A DNA stretch of 40,622 nucleotides from Candidatus Cloacimonadota bacterium. Its GTDB lineage: Bacteria > Cloacimonadota > Cloacimonadia > Cloacimonadales > JAMOQM01. Positions 1 to 7,415 of this stretch are shown here, piece after piece. Position numbers and translations under genes: made by a program. Location: assembly GCA_027064005.1 (NCBI GenBank), contig JAMOQM010000095.1, positions 1 through 40,622 of the forward strand, read 5' to 3'. A model generated the notes under the pieces. The model had not been told where the DNA came from and ran no database searches. It saw only the letters and a program-made list of their open reading frames with translations. Every line of letters starts with the position of its first letter. The first letter of the stretch is position 1.

Positions 1-15
1 TAGGAGAGAAAAAAT

Positions 16-951
16 ATGAAAAATGAATTAATAAAGCATTTCAAAAAGAAAAAAGTAGGTTTAGCTCTTGGTAGTGGTGGTGCAAAAGGACTATCACACA
101 TCGGAGTGATAAAATATTTAGAAGAAATGGGAATAAAAATTGATTTTATTACCGGTTCTAGTATTGGAGCCTTGATTGGAGGTGCTTATGCCAGTGGATT
201 GAGTATTGAAGAAATTGAGGATATTGCTTTGGAAACCGATCTTGCCTCCACAATAAAGCTTTTTTCTCCCGGATTTGGAAAATCAGGATTGGTTACAGGG
301 AAAAAAGTTCGGGAATTTCTAACCTCAATGTTAGGCAACAAAAACATAGAAGATATGCCAATTCCGTTTACAGCGGTAGCTGCAGATATAATCACAGGGG
401 AGGAAATACATTTTAATAAAGGAAATCTTGTCGAAGCAATTCGATCCAGCATTTCAATTCCAATCGTTTTTCAACCGGTGATCCGTAATAATAATGTTCT
501 TGTTGATGGTGGTTTGGTAAATCCTGTTCCGATAAATGTTGCTCGCGAAATGGGAGCGGATTATATCATTGCAGTTAATATTCTGTCCGCAAAAAATAGT
601 CCTGATCCGAAATCCGATAAAAAATTCAACAATAAAACAGATTTGGGAAAATCTCATAAAATCATTCCCGTTATGGAAAGAAAACTTGAAAATTTGATAA
701 TAGACCATAAATGGATAAGGAATTTCAACAAAAATAAAGATAAAGAAAATTTACCCGGAATGAAAAAAATATTAAATCGATCAGTTCAGATTGCTCAGGA
801 AAAATTGATCAAACTATCTATCGAATTATACAAACCGGATGTTTTGATAGAACCGGAAGTAGGAAATGTTGGCATATTCGATTTTTATAAAGCAAAAGAA
901 ATAATTAAAAAAGGATATATAGCTGCTGAAGCATTTATGAAAGAATATTAA
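16..951 (+). CDS. Patatin-like phospholipase (RssA/YchK type)
   Basis: Predicted serine lipid acyl hydrolase using a Ser-Asp dyad. Visible motifs are the glycine-rich oxyanion loop GSGGAKG (residues 19-25), the nucleophile elbow GSSIG with Ser49, and the catalytic DGG (Asp164-Gly166) followed by LVNPVP. The length of 311 residues fits the small cytosolic RssA-type patatins, and no signal peptide or membrane segment is seen. The C-terminal third (from about residue 195) is lysine-rich and less typical. The start is well placed behind AGGAGAG at 3-9. The next gene follows after 18 bases with its own ribosome-binding site, so the two may be co-transcribed. The family is clear; the substrate (phospholipid, lysophospholipid or neutral lipid) cannot be told. 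Confidence 0.9.
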   Translation: MKNELIKHFKKKKVGLALGSGGAKGLSHIGVIKYLEEMGIKIDFITGSSIGALIGGAYASGLSIEEIEDIALETDLASTIKLFSPGFGKSGLVTGKKVREFLTSMLGNKNIEDMPIPFTAVAADIITGEEIHFNKGNLVEAIRSSISIPIVFQPVIRNNNVLVDGGLVNPVPINVAREMGADYIIAVNILSAKNSPDPKSDKKFNNKTDLGKSHKIIPVMERKLENLIIDHKWIRNFNKNKDKENLPGMKKILNRSVQIAQEKLIKLSIELYKPDVLIEPEVGNVGIFDFYKAKEIIKKGYIAAEAFMKEY

Positions 952-969
952 AATAATAAGGAGAAATTT

Positions 970-1416
970 ATGAGAACAGGATTTATTTTTGGAAACAGAA
1001 TATTGGACATAGTTGTTGTCTCTTTGGTTGTTGCACAAACATTGAAAGTTATCTTTTATTTTTTCAAAGAGAAGAAATTGAATCTTAGAAAATATCTTGA
1101 TACCGGAAGTATGCCGAGTTCTCATTCTGCCTCGGTTTCTTCTCTTGCTACAGCAGTGGGGATATCGGAAGGGGTAGATTCTGTCTGTTTTGCTATCAGT
1201 TTAATATTTTCTCTTGTTGTTATGTATGATGCCACCGGAGTTCGCCAGGCAGTTGGTAAACAGGCTGTTGTCCTAAATAAAATGATAAATAATATTCGCA
1301 AGAAGGAAAATTCGGTGCTTTTTGAAGAAAATATGAAGGAATTAATTGGTCATACTCCCCTGGAAGTTTTAGCCGGTGCTGCTCTTGGAGTAACGATTGC
1401 TTTCGTGATGAGTTAA
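970..1416 (+). CDS. DUF212 / divergent PAP2-family membrane protein
   Basis: A 148-residue integral membrane protein of the DUF212 family (YuiD-like), distantly related to PAP2 phosphatases and vanadium haloperoxidases. Family signatures are all present: GSMPSSH (residues 46-52), the long DATGVRQAVGKQA motif (about 87-99) and GHTPLEV (127-133) before a C-terminal hydrophobic segment. About four hydrophobic stretches are visible. A role in dephosphorylating a lipid or isoprenoid phosphate is inferred from the PAP2 relationship only. It follows the patatin gene by 18 bases with a ribosome-binding site AAGGAG, which would fit a lipid-turnover pair. Length and motifs are complete. Confidence 0.88.
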   Translation: MRTGFIFGNRILDIVVVSLVVAQTLKVIFYFFKEKKLNLRKYLDTGSMPSSHSASVSSLATAVGISEGVDSVCFAISLIFSLVVMYDATGVRQAVGKQAVVLNKMINNIRKKENSVLFEENMKELIGHTPLEVLAGAALGVTIAFVMS

Positions 1417-1472
1417 AAATATTGGTTTTAAATGAATAGCATTTATTATTTTTTTAAAAAGGAATTTTAAGA

Positions 1473-1691
1473 ATGCAAAAAAAACGAAACTGGTTTGATG
1501 TTTAAATTACTGAAAAAATAATGATAAATCATACTTTTATTTGTCGCACGAGATTGATGGAAAAATCGCTTATATGTTGTAAAAGCAATGTTGTAATAGC
1601 AGCGGATGATCTTTCCGAGATTAACTTATTTGTTACAGAGTTCAACTCTGCTGTTCTTTACCAAAATTTATTACAGAACGTTGTAAAATGA
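1473..1691 (+). pseudogene. Possible small gene interrupted by one in-frame stop
   Basis: Within the 406-base gap 1417-1822, one frame starts with ATG at 1473, nine bases after AAGGA (1459-1463). It reads ten codons (MQKKRNWFDV), hits TAA at 1503-1505, then continues open in the same frame to TGA at 1689-1691. The downstream part, from ATG 1521, would encode 56 residues including AADDLSEINLFVTEF. I recognise no family. In DNA this A+T-rich an open stretch of this size could be chance, so a decayed small gene, a short real gene starting at 1521 without a good ribosome-binding site, or noise are all possible. Confidence 0.25.
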
Positions 1692-1822
1692 TTTTCGAAG
1701 AAATGTTATTTAAAAAATCAAAGGGACAAGATATAAAGTCGTTACTATGACAAAAAAGACTTTACACGAAACCTGATGATTATAAAAAGGAAAAAATATC
1801 AAACTAAAAAGGAGGAATAATT
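1692..1822. other. Non-coding leader before the phasin-like gene
   Basis: No open frame of note is seen. AAAGTC and GACTTT form a 6-base inverted repeat at about 1735-1763 with a long loop, too weak to call. The stretch ends in the strong ribosome-binding site AGGAGG at about 1811-1816 of the next gene. A 15-base palindrome, CAGAGTTCAACTCTG, lies just upstream at 1636-1650 inside the possible broken gene. Confidence 0.3.
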
Positions 1823-2128
1823 ATGTTTGATCTATTGAAAAAAACAATGTTAACAGGAATTGGCATCGCTTCGATGACTAAAGAGAAAATTGAGGAACTC
1901 GGTAAGAAAATCTCGGAAGAAAGTAAGCTTACCGAAGAAGAAGGGAAGAAAATGGTTAATGATCTGCTAAAACAATCTGAAAAAGCAAGAGAGGATTTGG
2001 AAAATCAAGTTCAGAAACTTGTAAAACAGGCTTTGGAAAAATCAAATATTCCGACTTGGGAAGATTTGAACAGATTAGAAAAAAGAATTATAAAACTGGA
2101 AAATTTAGGAAAAGAAACAGACAAATAA
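1823..2128 (+). CDS. Phasin-like (PHA granule-associated superfamily) small helical protein
   Basis: A 101-residue, highly charged, almost wholly helical protein of the phasin-like family often placed beside ABC1/UbiB kinases. The N-terminus (MFDLLKKTMLTGIGIASMTKEKI) is a short amphipathic stretch. It is followed by heptad-like Lys/Glu helices and the typical LEKRIIKLE coiled-coil end with IPTWEDLNRLEKRI. The start follows a strong AGGAGG site. The stop overlaps the next gene's ATG in TAATG, so translation is probably coupled to the ABC1 kinase. Membership is by composition and motif order. A true role on polyhydroxyalkanoate granules is not shown, and no PHA synthase is in the window. Confidence 0.7.
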   Translation: MFDLLKKTMLTGIGIASMTKEKIEELGKKISEESKLTEEEGKKMVNDLLKQSEKAREDLENQVQKLVKQALEKSNIPTWEDLNRLEKRIIKLENLGKETDK

Positions 2129-3819
2129 TGATACGAAAAATAGGGTCGATTGGAAACACTTATCGCCATATAAACCGTTATCGGGAAATCATAATTGTTC
2201 TTTTTAAGCATGGTTTTGGTGATTTGATCACCAATTCTCAAATTGAGAAATATCTTGATTTTGGTAAGAAGTTTATTCCCAATAAAAAAATTGGGGATAC
2301 AACCTCATTATCTCGATGGGAAAGAATCCGAATTGTCTTGGAGGAACTGGGACCTACTTTTATTAAATTCGGGCAAATTATGAGTAATCGCCCGGATATT
2401 TTACCGGAACCTTTGTTGGCTGAACTTGAAAAACTTCAGGATACAGTTCCTCCAATGCCAAATGAAGAAGCCAAAAAAATGATAGAACAAGAATTGGGGA
2501 AACCAATTTCAGAACTTTTCAAAAATTTTGAGCAGAAACCTATAGCTTCTGCTTCCATATCCCAAGTTTACCGAGCAGAACTATTCAGTGGAGCACAAGT
2601 TGCGATTAAAGTTCAACGTGCCGGAATTCAAAAAATGATCGAAACTGATTTGGAAATAATGTTTCACTTTTCCCTTTTAATGGAAAAACACATTACTGAA
2701 ATGGAAATATTAAATCCGGTTGAAACGGTAAAAGAATTTGAACGCTCTATCCACAAAGAAATTGATTTCAATATTGAAGCTTCCCATATAGAAAGATTTT
2801 CCAGAAATTTTCGAACCGATATGACTATCTATGTTCCCAAAGTTTATAAGGAATATTCAACAAAAAAAATCCTGACAATGGAATTTATCAACGGCATCAA
2901 AGTATCAAACCTAAAAGCTTTAAGAGAAGCGGGAAATGACCCTTTGCTTATTGCAAGTCAAGGTTGTGATCTTATTTTAAAACAAATATTTGAACACGGC
3001 TTTTTCCACGCTGATCCTCATCCTGGGAATATTTTTATCTTGAAAGATAATGTTACTTGTTTTCTTGATTTTGGAATGATGGGGTCTTTGTTGCCCAAGT
3101 ATCAGGATTATCTCGGAGATATTGTTTTGGGATTCGTGAACAACGATTCGAAGAAAATTAGTGAAACGTTTCTTCGACTTACAGGAACTTATAATATCGA
3201 AAATCGGGATCAATTGGAACAACAAGTTTCCGAGCTGGTCAATCAATATGCTTATGTTTCTTTGAAAGAAATAAAGGTTGGTGAACTTTTAAACAAACTT
3301 TTCGGAATATTGATAGATTTTAAATTAAGATTGCCTTCGAATTTTTATTTGCTTTCAAAAGCGTTGATAACTATTGAGGGAGTCGGAACGAAATTAGACC
3401 CTGATTTTGATATGGTTAAGCACATTAAACCTTTTGCAAAAAAGTTACTTAAAAAGCGATTGGATCCATTTAAATTGGCAAAAGATATGTATGCATCTGC
3501 GACGGACTTTCGTTTTTTACTTAAAGATTTTCCTTTTGAAATCAAGGAAATAATCAGGCAGGTTAAAAAAGGAAAATTGAAGGTTGAATTTGAACATAAA
3601 GGTTTGAATCCAATGCTTGTTACTCTCGATCAAATTAGTAATCGTATTGCTTTTGCCATTGTTCTGGCATCTCTCATAATCGGTTCATCTTTAATCGTGC
3701 TTTCAAAAATTCCCCCTCTGTGGAACGGGGTCCCGATAATTGGAATTGTGGGCTTTTTAGGAGCAGGGATTATGGGTTTTTGGTTACTGATTTCGATATT
3801 GAAGCATGCTAAGATGTAG
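2128..3819 (+). CDS. ABC1/UbiB/AarF-family atypical kinase
   Basis: A 563-residue member of the ADCK/UbiB protein-kinase-like family, linked to quinone or isoprenoid-lipid metabolism. The start is set at 2128, overlapping the phasin stop (TAATG); a longer frame from 2056 would overlap the previous gene by 73 bases and lacks support. Motifs in this numbering are the family KxGQ (K80-Q83), the alanine-rich loop SASISQVY replacing the glycine loop, the ATP-site Lys161 (AIKVQ), the catalytic HADPHPGN (294-301) and the metal-binding DFG (314-316). Two C-terminal hydrophobic segments follow (about 505-560), so it is probably membrane-anchored. No ubi or menaquinone gene is adjacent, so the substrate is open. 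Confidence 0.9.
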   Translation: MIRKIGSIGNTYRHINRYREIIIVLFKHGFGDLITNSQIEKYLDFGKKFIPNKKIGDTTSLSRWERIRIVLEELGPTFIKFGQIMSNRPDILPEPLLAELEKLQDTVPPMPNEEAKKMIEQELGKPISELFKNFEQKPIASASISQVYRAELFSGAQVAIKVQRAGIQKMIETDLEIMFHFSLLMEKHITEMEILNPVETVKEFERSIHKEIDFNIEASHIERFSRNFRTDMTIYVPKVYKEYSTKKILTMEFINGIKVSNLKALREAGNDPLLIASQGCDLILKQIFEHGFFHADPHPGNIFILKDNVTCFLDFGMMGSLLPKYQDYLGDIVLGFVNNDSKKISETFLRLTGTYNIENRDQLEQQVSELVNQYAYVSLKEIKVGELLNKLFGILIDFKLRLPSNFYLLSKALITIEGVGTKLDPDFDMVKHIKPFAKKLLKKRLDPFKLAKDMYASATDFRFLLKDFPFEIKEIIRQVKKGKLKVEFEHKGLNPMLVTLDQISNRIAFAIVLASLIIGSSLIVLSKIPPLWNGVPIIGIVGFLGAGIMGFWLLISILKHAKM

Positions 3820-3906
3820 CCTGATTCTTATTTCCATTTCCGATATTTTTTTTTAAATGTATGATTCTTCTGTTGTAACTCTGAATATTGATAATTTTTT
3901 CTTTAT

Positions 3907-4767
3907 CTAATTTTCTATTGGTTCCGGATGAATAGTTACTTCAATACTTTTTTCACTTTTAATTTCATTTTCTATTTTAGTAATTAATGCGTGAGCATCT
4001 TTGAGACTCATTTTCGAATTTAAAAGAACATGGAATGTTAATTCCGAGTGAGTAATATAATTATGAATATGAAAATTATGAGGGCTAATATTTTCTTTTG
4101 CAATTTCGAAACTAATATTTTTAATATAATCAACCGTATCGGGAGTTGGTGCTTCACCTAAAATTTTATCAATCGTTTCTTTAATAATGGTAAAAGCAGT
4201 ATAGAAAATAATTAGTGAAATTATTATGCCCAAAATTTCATCAATAAAGGCACAATATTTTTTTAAGAAAATTCCAATAAGTATAATTAATGATGAAAAC
4301 GCATCACTTCTATGATGCCAACCGTCAGCTTTTACCGCCGTATTACCGGATTTTTTCCCAATCCAAAAGGCATACTCTGCCATAATTTCTTTAATTATGA
4401 TTGAGATTATAGTTACGATAATGGCTAATTTCCCAAAATCAATTTCCACTCGATTGAGATAATTTACGATTGAGTCTTTAAAAAATGATATTGAAACTAA
4501 AAATAGCAAAAAACCAATTATTAAAGTGCTGATAAGTTCATATCTTCCGTGTCCGTAAGGATGTTTTTCATCAGCCGGTTTTTGAGAAAATTTAGTCCCG
4601 ATAATTAAAACAAGAGAGGAAAAAGAGTCAGATAATGTATGCCATGAATCGGCAATTATTGCAATGGAGCCGGTTTGAATTCCGGCATAAAATTTGATAA
4701 TGAAAAGTAAAACATTACCGACAATAGATACAATTCCCTCTTTGAAAACTAAAGCCCGGTTTTTCAT
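3907..4767 (-). CDS. Cation diffusion facilitator (CDF) metal exporter
   Basis: A 286-residue proton-coupled divalent metal exporter of the FieF/ZitB superfamily. Six hydrophobic segments lie in residues 10-200. The binding-site helices carry DSWHTLSD (D40, H43, D47) in TM2 and DGWHHRSD (H151, D155) in TM5, giving HxxxD in both halves, a pattern usual for Zn or Cd transporters. The cytoplasmic C-terminal domain (about 210-286), rich in His (HNFHIHNYITH), ends with EVTIHPEP. Its ATG overlaps the elbB stop by one base (TAATG), so it is the downstream gene of a minus-strand unit. Metal preference cannot be fixed from sequence. Confidence 0.93.
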   Translation of the reverse strand: MKNRALVFKEGIVSIVGNVLLFIIKFYAGIQTGSIAIIADSWHTLSDSFSSLVLIIGTKFSQKPADEKHPYGHGRYELISTLIIGFLLFLVSISFFKDSIVNYLNRVEIDFGKLAIIVTIISIIIKEIMAEYAFWIGKKSGNTAVKADGWHHRSDAFSSLIILIGIFLKKYCAFIDEILGIIISLIIFYTAFTIIKETIDKILGEAPTPDTVDYIKNISFEIAKENISPHNFHIHNYITHSELTFHVLLNSKMSLKDAHALITKIENEIKSEKSIEVTIHPEPIEN

Positions 4768-5420
4768 TAAGATAATTCCAAAACTTTTTTTACTAACTTT
4801 TCAATACCGGTAAATACTTCATAAAATGCAGCATTGTTCATAAAAGCAGGTGTTGTTACGATTTTAAGTTTTTCATCGACAACTATTTCCGAGGAAGGAT
4901 AGGGGGTGTTTTTTGCTCCGATTTTTTGAACTTCTTCACCAATTTTTTCATCTAATCCAACCGTTACGTTTACTCCTTTTTCTCCGAAAATTAAAGATAG
5001 CAAAACCGGAAAAATACAAATCCCGCCGATTGGTTTTCCTAATTTATTCATCTCAAAAAGTAATTCTTTTAATTGGGGAGTGATTGTTCCGGCAAATCCT
5101 TCTTCCAAAAACGTTGAAAGATTTTTTGCTGCACCTGTTCCGCCGGGGAGAATTATGGCATCTAAATTTTCTGCTTTGGCTTCGGACAGGGGTTTGATTT
5201 TTCCACGAGCGATTCTGGCTGCTTCTATTAAAAGATTCCTGCTTTCGGGAACAGTTTCTCCGTTAAAATGATTTACTACATCTTTCTGTTTTGTGTCGGG
5301 AGCATAAATATTTATTTCCGCCTTGTATTTTGATAATGCTAAAATTGTATAAACTGATTCATGAATTTCCGAACCGTCTTTATGTCCGCTTCCGGCTAAA
5401 ATCACACCAACTTTTGTCAT
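4767..5420 (-). CDS. elbB: ElbB-type DJ-1/PfpI-superfamily protein (putative glyoxalase)
   Basis: A 217-residue protein of the ElbB branch of the DJ-1/PfpI superfamily. The E. coli relative was linked to isoprenoid biosynthesis and has weak glyoxalase activity. Typical features are the start VGVILAGSGHKDGSEIHE (family GxxDGxEIHE), the LPGGTGAAKNLSTF block (about 91-104) and the nucleophile-elbow cysteine Cys135 in GGICIFPVL. The length is normal. The start is preceded by the local ribosome-binding phrase AGAGGTAAT. It overlaps the CDF gene downstream, and the DUF3783 gene lies 14 bases upstream, making a likely three-gene unit. Confidence 0.9.
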   Translation of the reverse strand: MTKVGVILAGSGHKDGSEIHESVYTILALSKYKAEINIYAPDTKQKDVVNHFNGETVPESRNLLIEAARIARGKIKPLSEAKAENLDAIILPGGTGAAKNLSTFLEEGFAGTITPQLKELLFEMNKLGKPIGGICIFPVLLSLIFGEKGVNVTVGLDEKIGEEVQKIGAKNTPYPSSEIVVDEKLKIVTTPAFMNNAAFYEVFTGIEKLVKKVLELS

Positions 5421-5434
5421 AATTACCTCTGTTT

Positions 5435-5785
5435 TTATTTTTTCTGATTTTTAAAATACGCTTGTTCTTCCAATAAATCTTCCAACAATTTTTCAAATTT
5501 CCAATTGATATTATGTTTTGTTTCAAGGCAAAAAATAGGACGTTTGATATTTTTTGGGAAATGCTGTAAGGTTTTATTTACATCTTTATCTGAAAATCCC
5601 GCGAGCATCATTACTTTTGTTTCATTTTCGACAAAATCGTTTTTTCTGTTTTTTAAATTTTCTAAAATCGTTAAATCTTTATTCATACTTATGATTGAAA
5701 AATTATCGCGAAAGATATTCCTCATCTCATTTTTAATTATTTCAATTTCGTTTTTTTTATATCCATAAGAAATAAAATTTTTCAT
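5435..5785 (-). CDS. DUF3783 domain protein
   Basis: A 116-residue protein that fits the DUF3783 family, whose function is unknown. The second half carries the recognisable block KVMMLAGFSDKDVN...PIFCLETKHNINW, followed by an acidic helix with LLEDLLEEQAYFK at the end. The N-terminal half is Asn/Lys/Ile-rich. There is no signal peptide or membrane segment. The start is preceded by GGGGAG at eight bases. It is first in the minus-strand run leading into elbB and the CDF gene, and diverges from the SpoU methyltransferase gene. Confidence 0.7.
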   Translation of the reverse strand: MKNFISYGYKKNEIEIIKNEMRNIFRDNFSIISMNKDLTILENLKNRKNDFVENETKVMMLAGFSDKDVNKTLQHFPKNIKRPIFCLETKHNINWKFEKLLEDLLEEQAYFKNQKK

Positions 5786-5870
5786 TATAAAACTCCCCTT
5801 CTTAATTTATGAATCAATGAAATATTTTCGGATTTATTTTGCAAATTCTTTTTTTATAAAAAAATTGACT

Positions 5871-5876
5871 ATAATA
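5871..5876 (+). promoter_or_regulatory. Likely -10 box of the SpoU methyltransferase gene
   Basis: A perfect TATAAT at 5871-5876 lies 38 bases before the ATG at 5915, preceded by TTGAC at 5866-5870, which is too close to be its -35 box. No good -35 is seen at 17 bases. The site lies in the divergent gap with the DUF3783 gene. Confidence 0.4.
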
Positions 5877-5914
5877 GATGAGAATTCATTTTAAAAAAAA
5901 ACTAAGGATTGGAA

Positions 5915-6664
5915 ATGAAAGATTTAACGAGAAAAGATTTGAAAGAGCTTACCAAGTTGAAAATAAAAAAGTATAGAAAAGAGCGGAATCAAGTCATTAT
6001 TGAAGGGAAGAGAGCAGTTCAACAAGTTATTGATAACAAAATTAAAATCAATAAAATAATAACTTCGGGAGAAAATATTATTACTGAAAACATACCTGAC
6101 CATCTCAAAGATAAAATTTTTGAAATCTCAAGAAATGACTTAAAAAAACTAACTTCTTCCGAAAATCCGCAAAGTATTTTGGCTATAATTGATATTCCAA
6201 AATTGGAAATGATAAAAGATAACTTTATCTTATATTTGGATGGGATTCAAGACCCCGGAAATTTAGGAACGATAATGAGAACTGCTTTAGCTGCCGATGT
6301 TGACGGCGTAATACTTTCTCCGAAATGTTGCGAGTTGTTTAATCCAAAAGTTATCAGATCATCTTTGGGAGCAGTTTTTACAATACCGACTTTAGTTGAA
6401 AATCAGCAATGGCTTATAGAACAAAATGCAATTAAAATATCTACAGTTTTGGAAAATGCTGAAAATTTATTTGAATGGAAACCCGAGAGAAACAAATATA
6501 TTCTCATTATTGGTTCAGAAGCAACAGGGATTTCGAAAGATATTATTGATAATTCTGATGTTAAAATTACAATTCCCATGTCAAATAAAATGGAATCTTT
6601 GAATGCTGCGGTGTCAGCGGCGATTTGCATGTTCGAGATAAAACAGAAAATGAATTCGTATTAA
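5915..6664 (+). CDS. TrmH/SpoU-family RNA 2'-O-methyltransferase
   Basis: A knotted (SPOUT) SAM-dependent RNA ribose methyltransferase of 249 residues. The N-terminal substrate-binding region (about 1-95) has the typical KYRKERNQVIIEGKRAVQQ block. The catalytic domain shows motif 1 DPGNLGTIMRTA, motif 2 IIGSEATGIS and motif 3 IPMSNKMESLNAAVSAAI near the end. ATG at 5915 is chosen because AAGGA (5904-5908) sits six bases upstream; a TTG at 5909 in the same frame is closer than usual. The likely target is 23S rRNA (RlmB/TsnR/YsgA type), but the exact nucleotide cannot be read from the sequence. Confidence 0.92.
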   Translation: MKDLTRKDLKELTKLKIKKYRKERNQVIIEGKRAVQQVIDNKIKINKIITSGENIITENIPDHLKDKIFEISRNDLKKLTSSENPQSILAIIDIPKLEMIKDNFILYLDGIQDPGNLGTIMRTALAADVDGVILSPKCCELFNPKVIRSSLGAVFTIPTLVENQQWLIEQNAIKISTVLENAENLFEWKPERNKYILIIGSEATGISKDIIDNSDVKITIPMSNKMESLNAAVSAAICMFEIKQKMNSY

Positions 6665-6782
6665 TCGGTTACACAAATGAGCAAAGAAATATAGCAAATA
6701 TAATTAAGTAGTCTTTAGATAAAAAAATAAATGGTTAATGAGCTTGAAGAGTTGATAAATAAATTTAAACCTTAAAAAGTTC

Positions 6783-6813
6783 AATGCTCCATTATATAAT
6801 GGAGCATTTTTTT
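6783..6813 (+). terminator. Rho-independent terminator between convergent genes
   Basis: A perfect 11-base stem (6783-6793 with 6798-6808, arms AATGCTCCATT and AATGGAGCATT) with a 4-base loop is followed by a run of T to 6813. It ends the SpoU methyltransferase transcript. A short A-run upstream (about 6775-6779) could let it also serve the minus-strand lipoprotein operon. Confidence 0.88.
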
Positions 6814-6818
6814 GTTTA

Positions 6819-7415
6819 TTAATTCACTTCCCAAAGAAATTGATCATCGACTTCTAAAATATTATTTTGATCACCGGCATTGATTTGGGTATTGTCGGTA
6901 AAGACAATTGTAAAAGTATAGTAAAAATGATTATTGATACTTGAAGGTAAAATCCTAAAATAATCGGTTTCATTTGGCTCTAAAAAGTTGGGCAAAATAT
7001 TCGCTGATGAGCTAAAATCCCCATTATCAAAATGTTGGGTAAAGCTAATTGTTTTTATCGTTTTATCAGAGTTATTTATTACTTTAAGCGAGGCGGTTGA
7101 TGGGTTGAAATAGGCGGATATTGTTTTATTTGCTTCAACATTTAGATAGGTAAAGTGATTATCATTTTCTAAGCAATAAGTTTCACCATCAATCCCAACT
7201 TTTACTTTTTTTGTATTGTCAGTAAAAAGGAATTGTTTGCCGGTATCAATTGATAATTTATAACTTTCATTTCCCTGTAAGGTTATATCTTTATTATCAG
7301 TTGTAATATAGACATTGTGATTTGTTTTGTTGATAAATTTAATATCACCTGTAGATGAACATCCGGCTAACAAGATAATACTCAGAGCCGTTAAGATTAA
7401 TATTTTGATTTTCAT
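6819..7415 (-). CDS. Lipoprotein of unknown function
   Basis: A 198-residue protein with a lipoprotein signal: Lys-rich start, hydrophobic core and lipobox LAGC with Cys19, followed by SSTGD. The residue after Cys is Ser, so an outer-membrane location is expected if the E. coli sorting rule applies. The mature part is rich in Asn, Thr and beta-prone stretches, with what look like two similar beta-sandwich halves (INKTNHNVYITTDN and INNSDKTIKTISF), suggesting a repeated immunoglobulin-like fold; this is inference. The start overlaps the stop of the gene upstream by four bases (ATGA), so it is translated with the receiver-like protein. No family recognised. Confidence 0.75.
   Translation of the reverse strand: MKIKILILTALSIILLAGCSSTGDIKFINKTNHNVYITTDNKDITLQGNESYKLSIDTGKQFLFTDNTKKVKVGIDGETYCLENDNHFTYLNVEANKTISAYFNPSTASLKVINNSDKTIKTISFTQHFDNGDFSSSANILPNFLEPNETDYFRILPSSINNHFYYTFTIVFTDNTQINAGDQNNILEVDDQFLWEVN

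Noticed and set aside
2056-2127. Longer N-terminus for the ABC1 kinase from an ATG at 2056
   Set aside because: It would overlap the phasin gene by 73 bases with no ribosome-binding site; the TAATG start at 2128 fits the family length.
3000-3250. Opposite-strand open frames inside ABC1, permease, uvrB and other genes
   Set aside because: They lie wholly inside genes with clear motifs, lack ribosome-binding sites and have no recognisable content.
6665-6780. Short open frame MVNELEELINKFKP after the methyltransferase
   Set aside because: Fourteen codons without a ribosome-binding site, just before the terminator; treated as chance.
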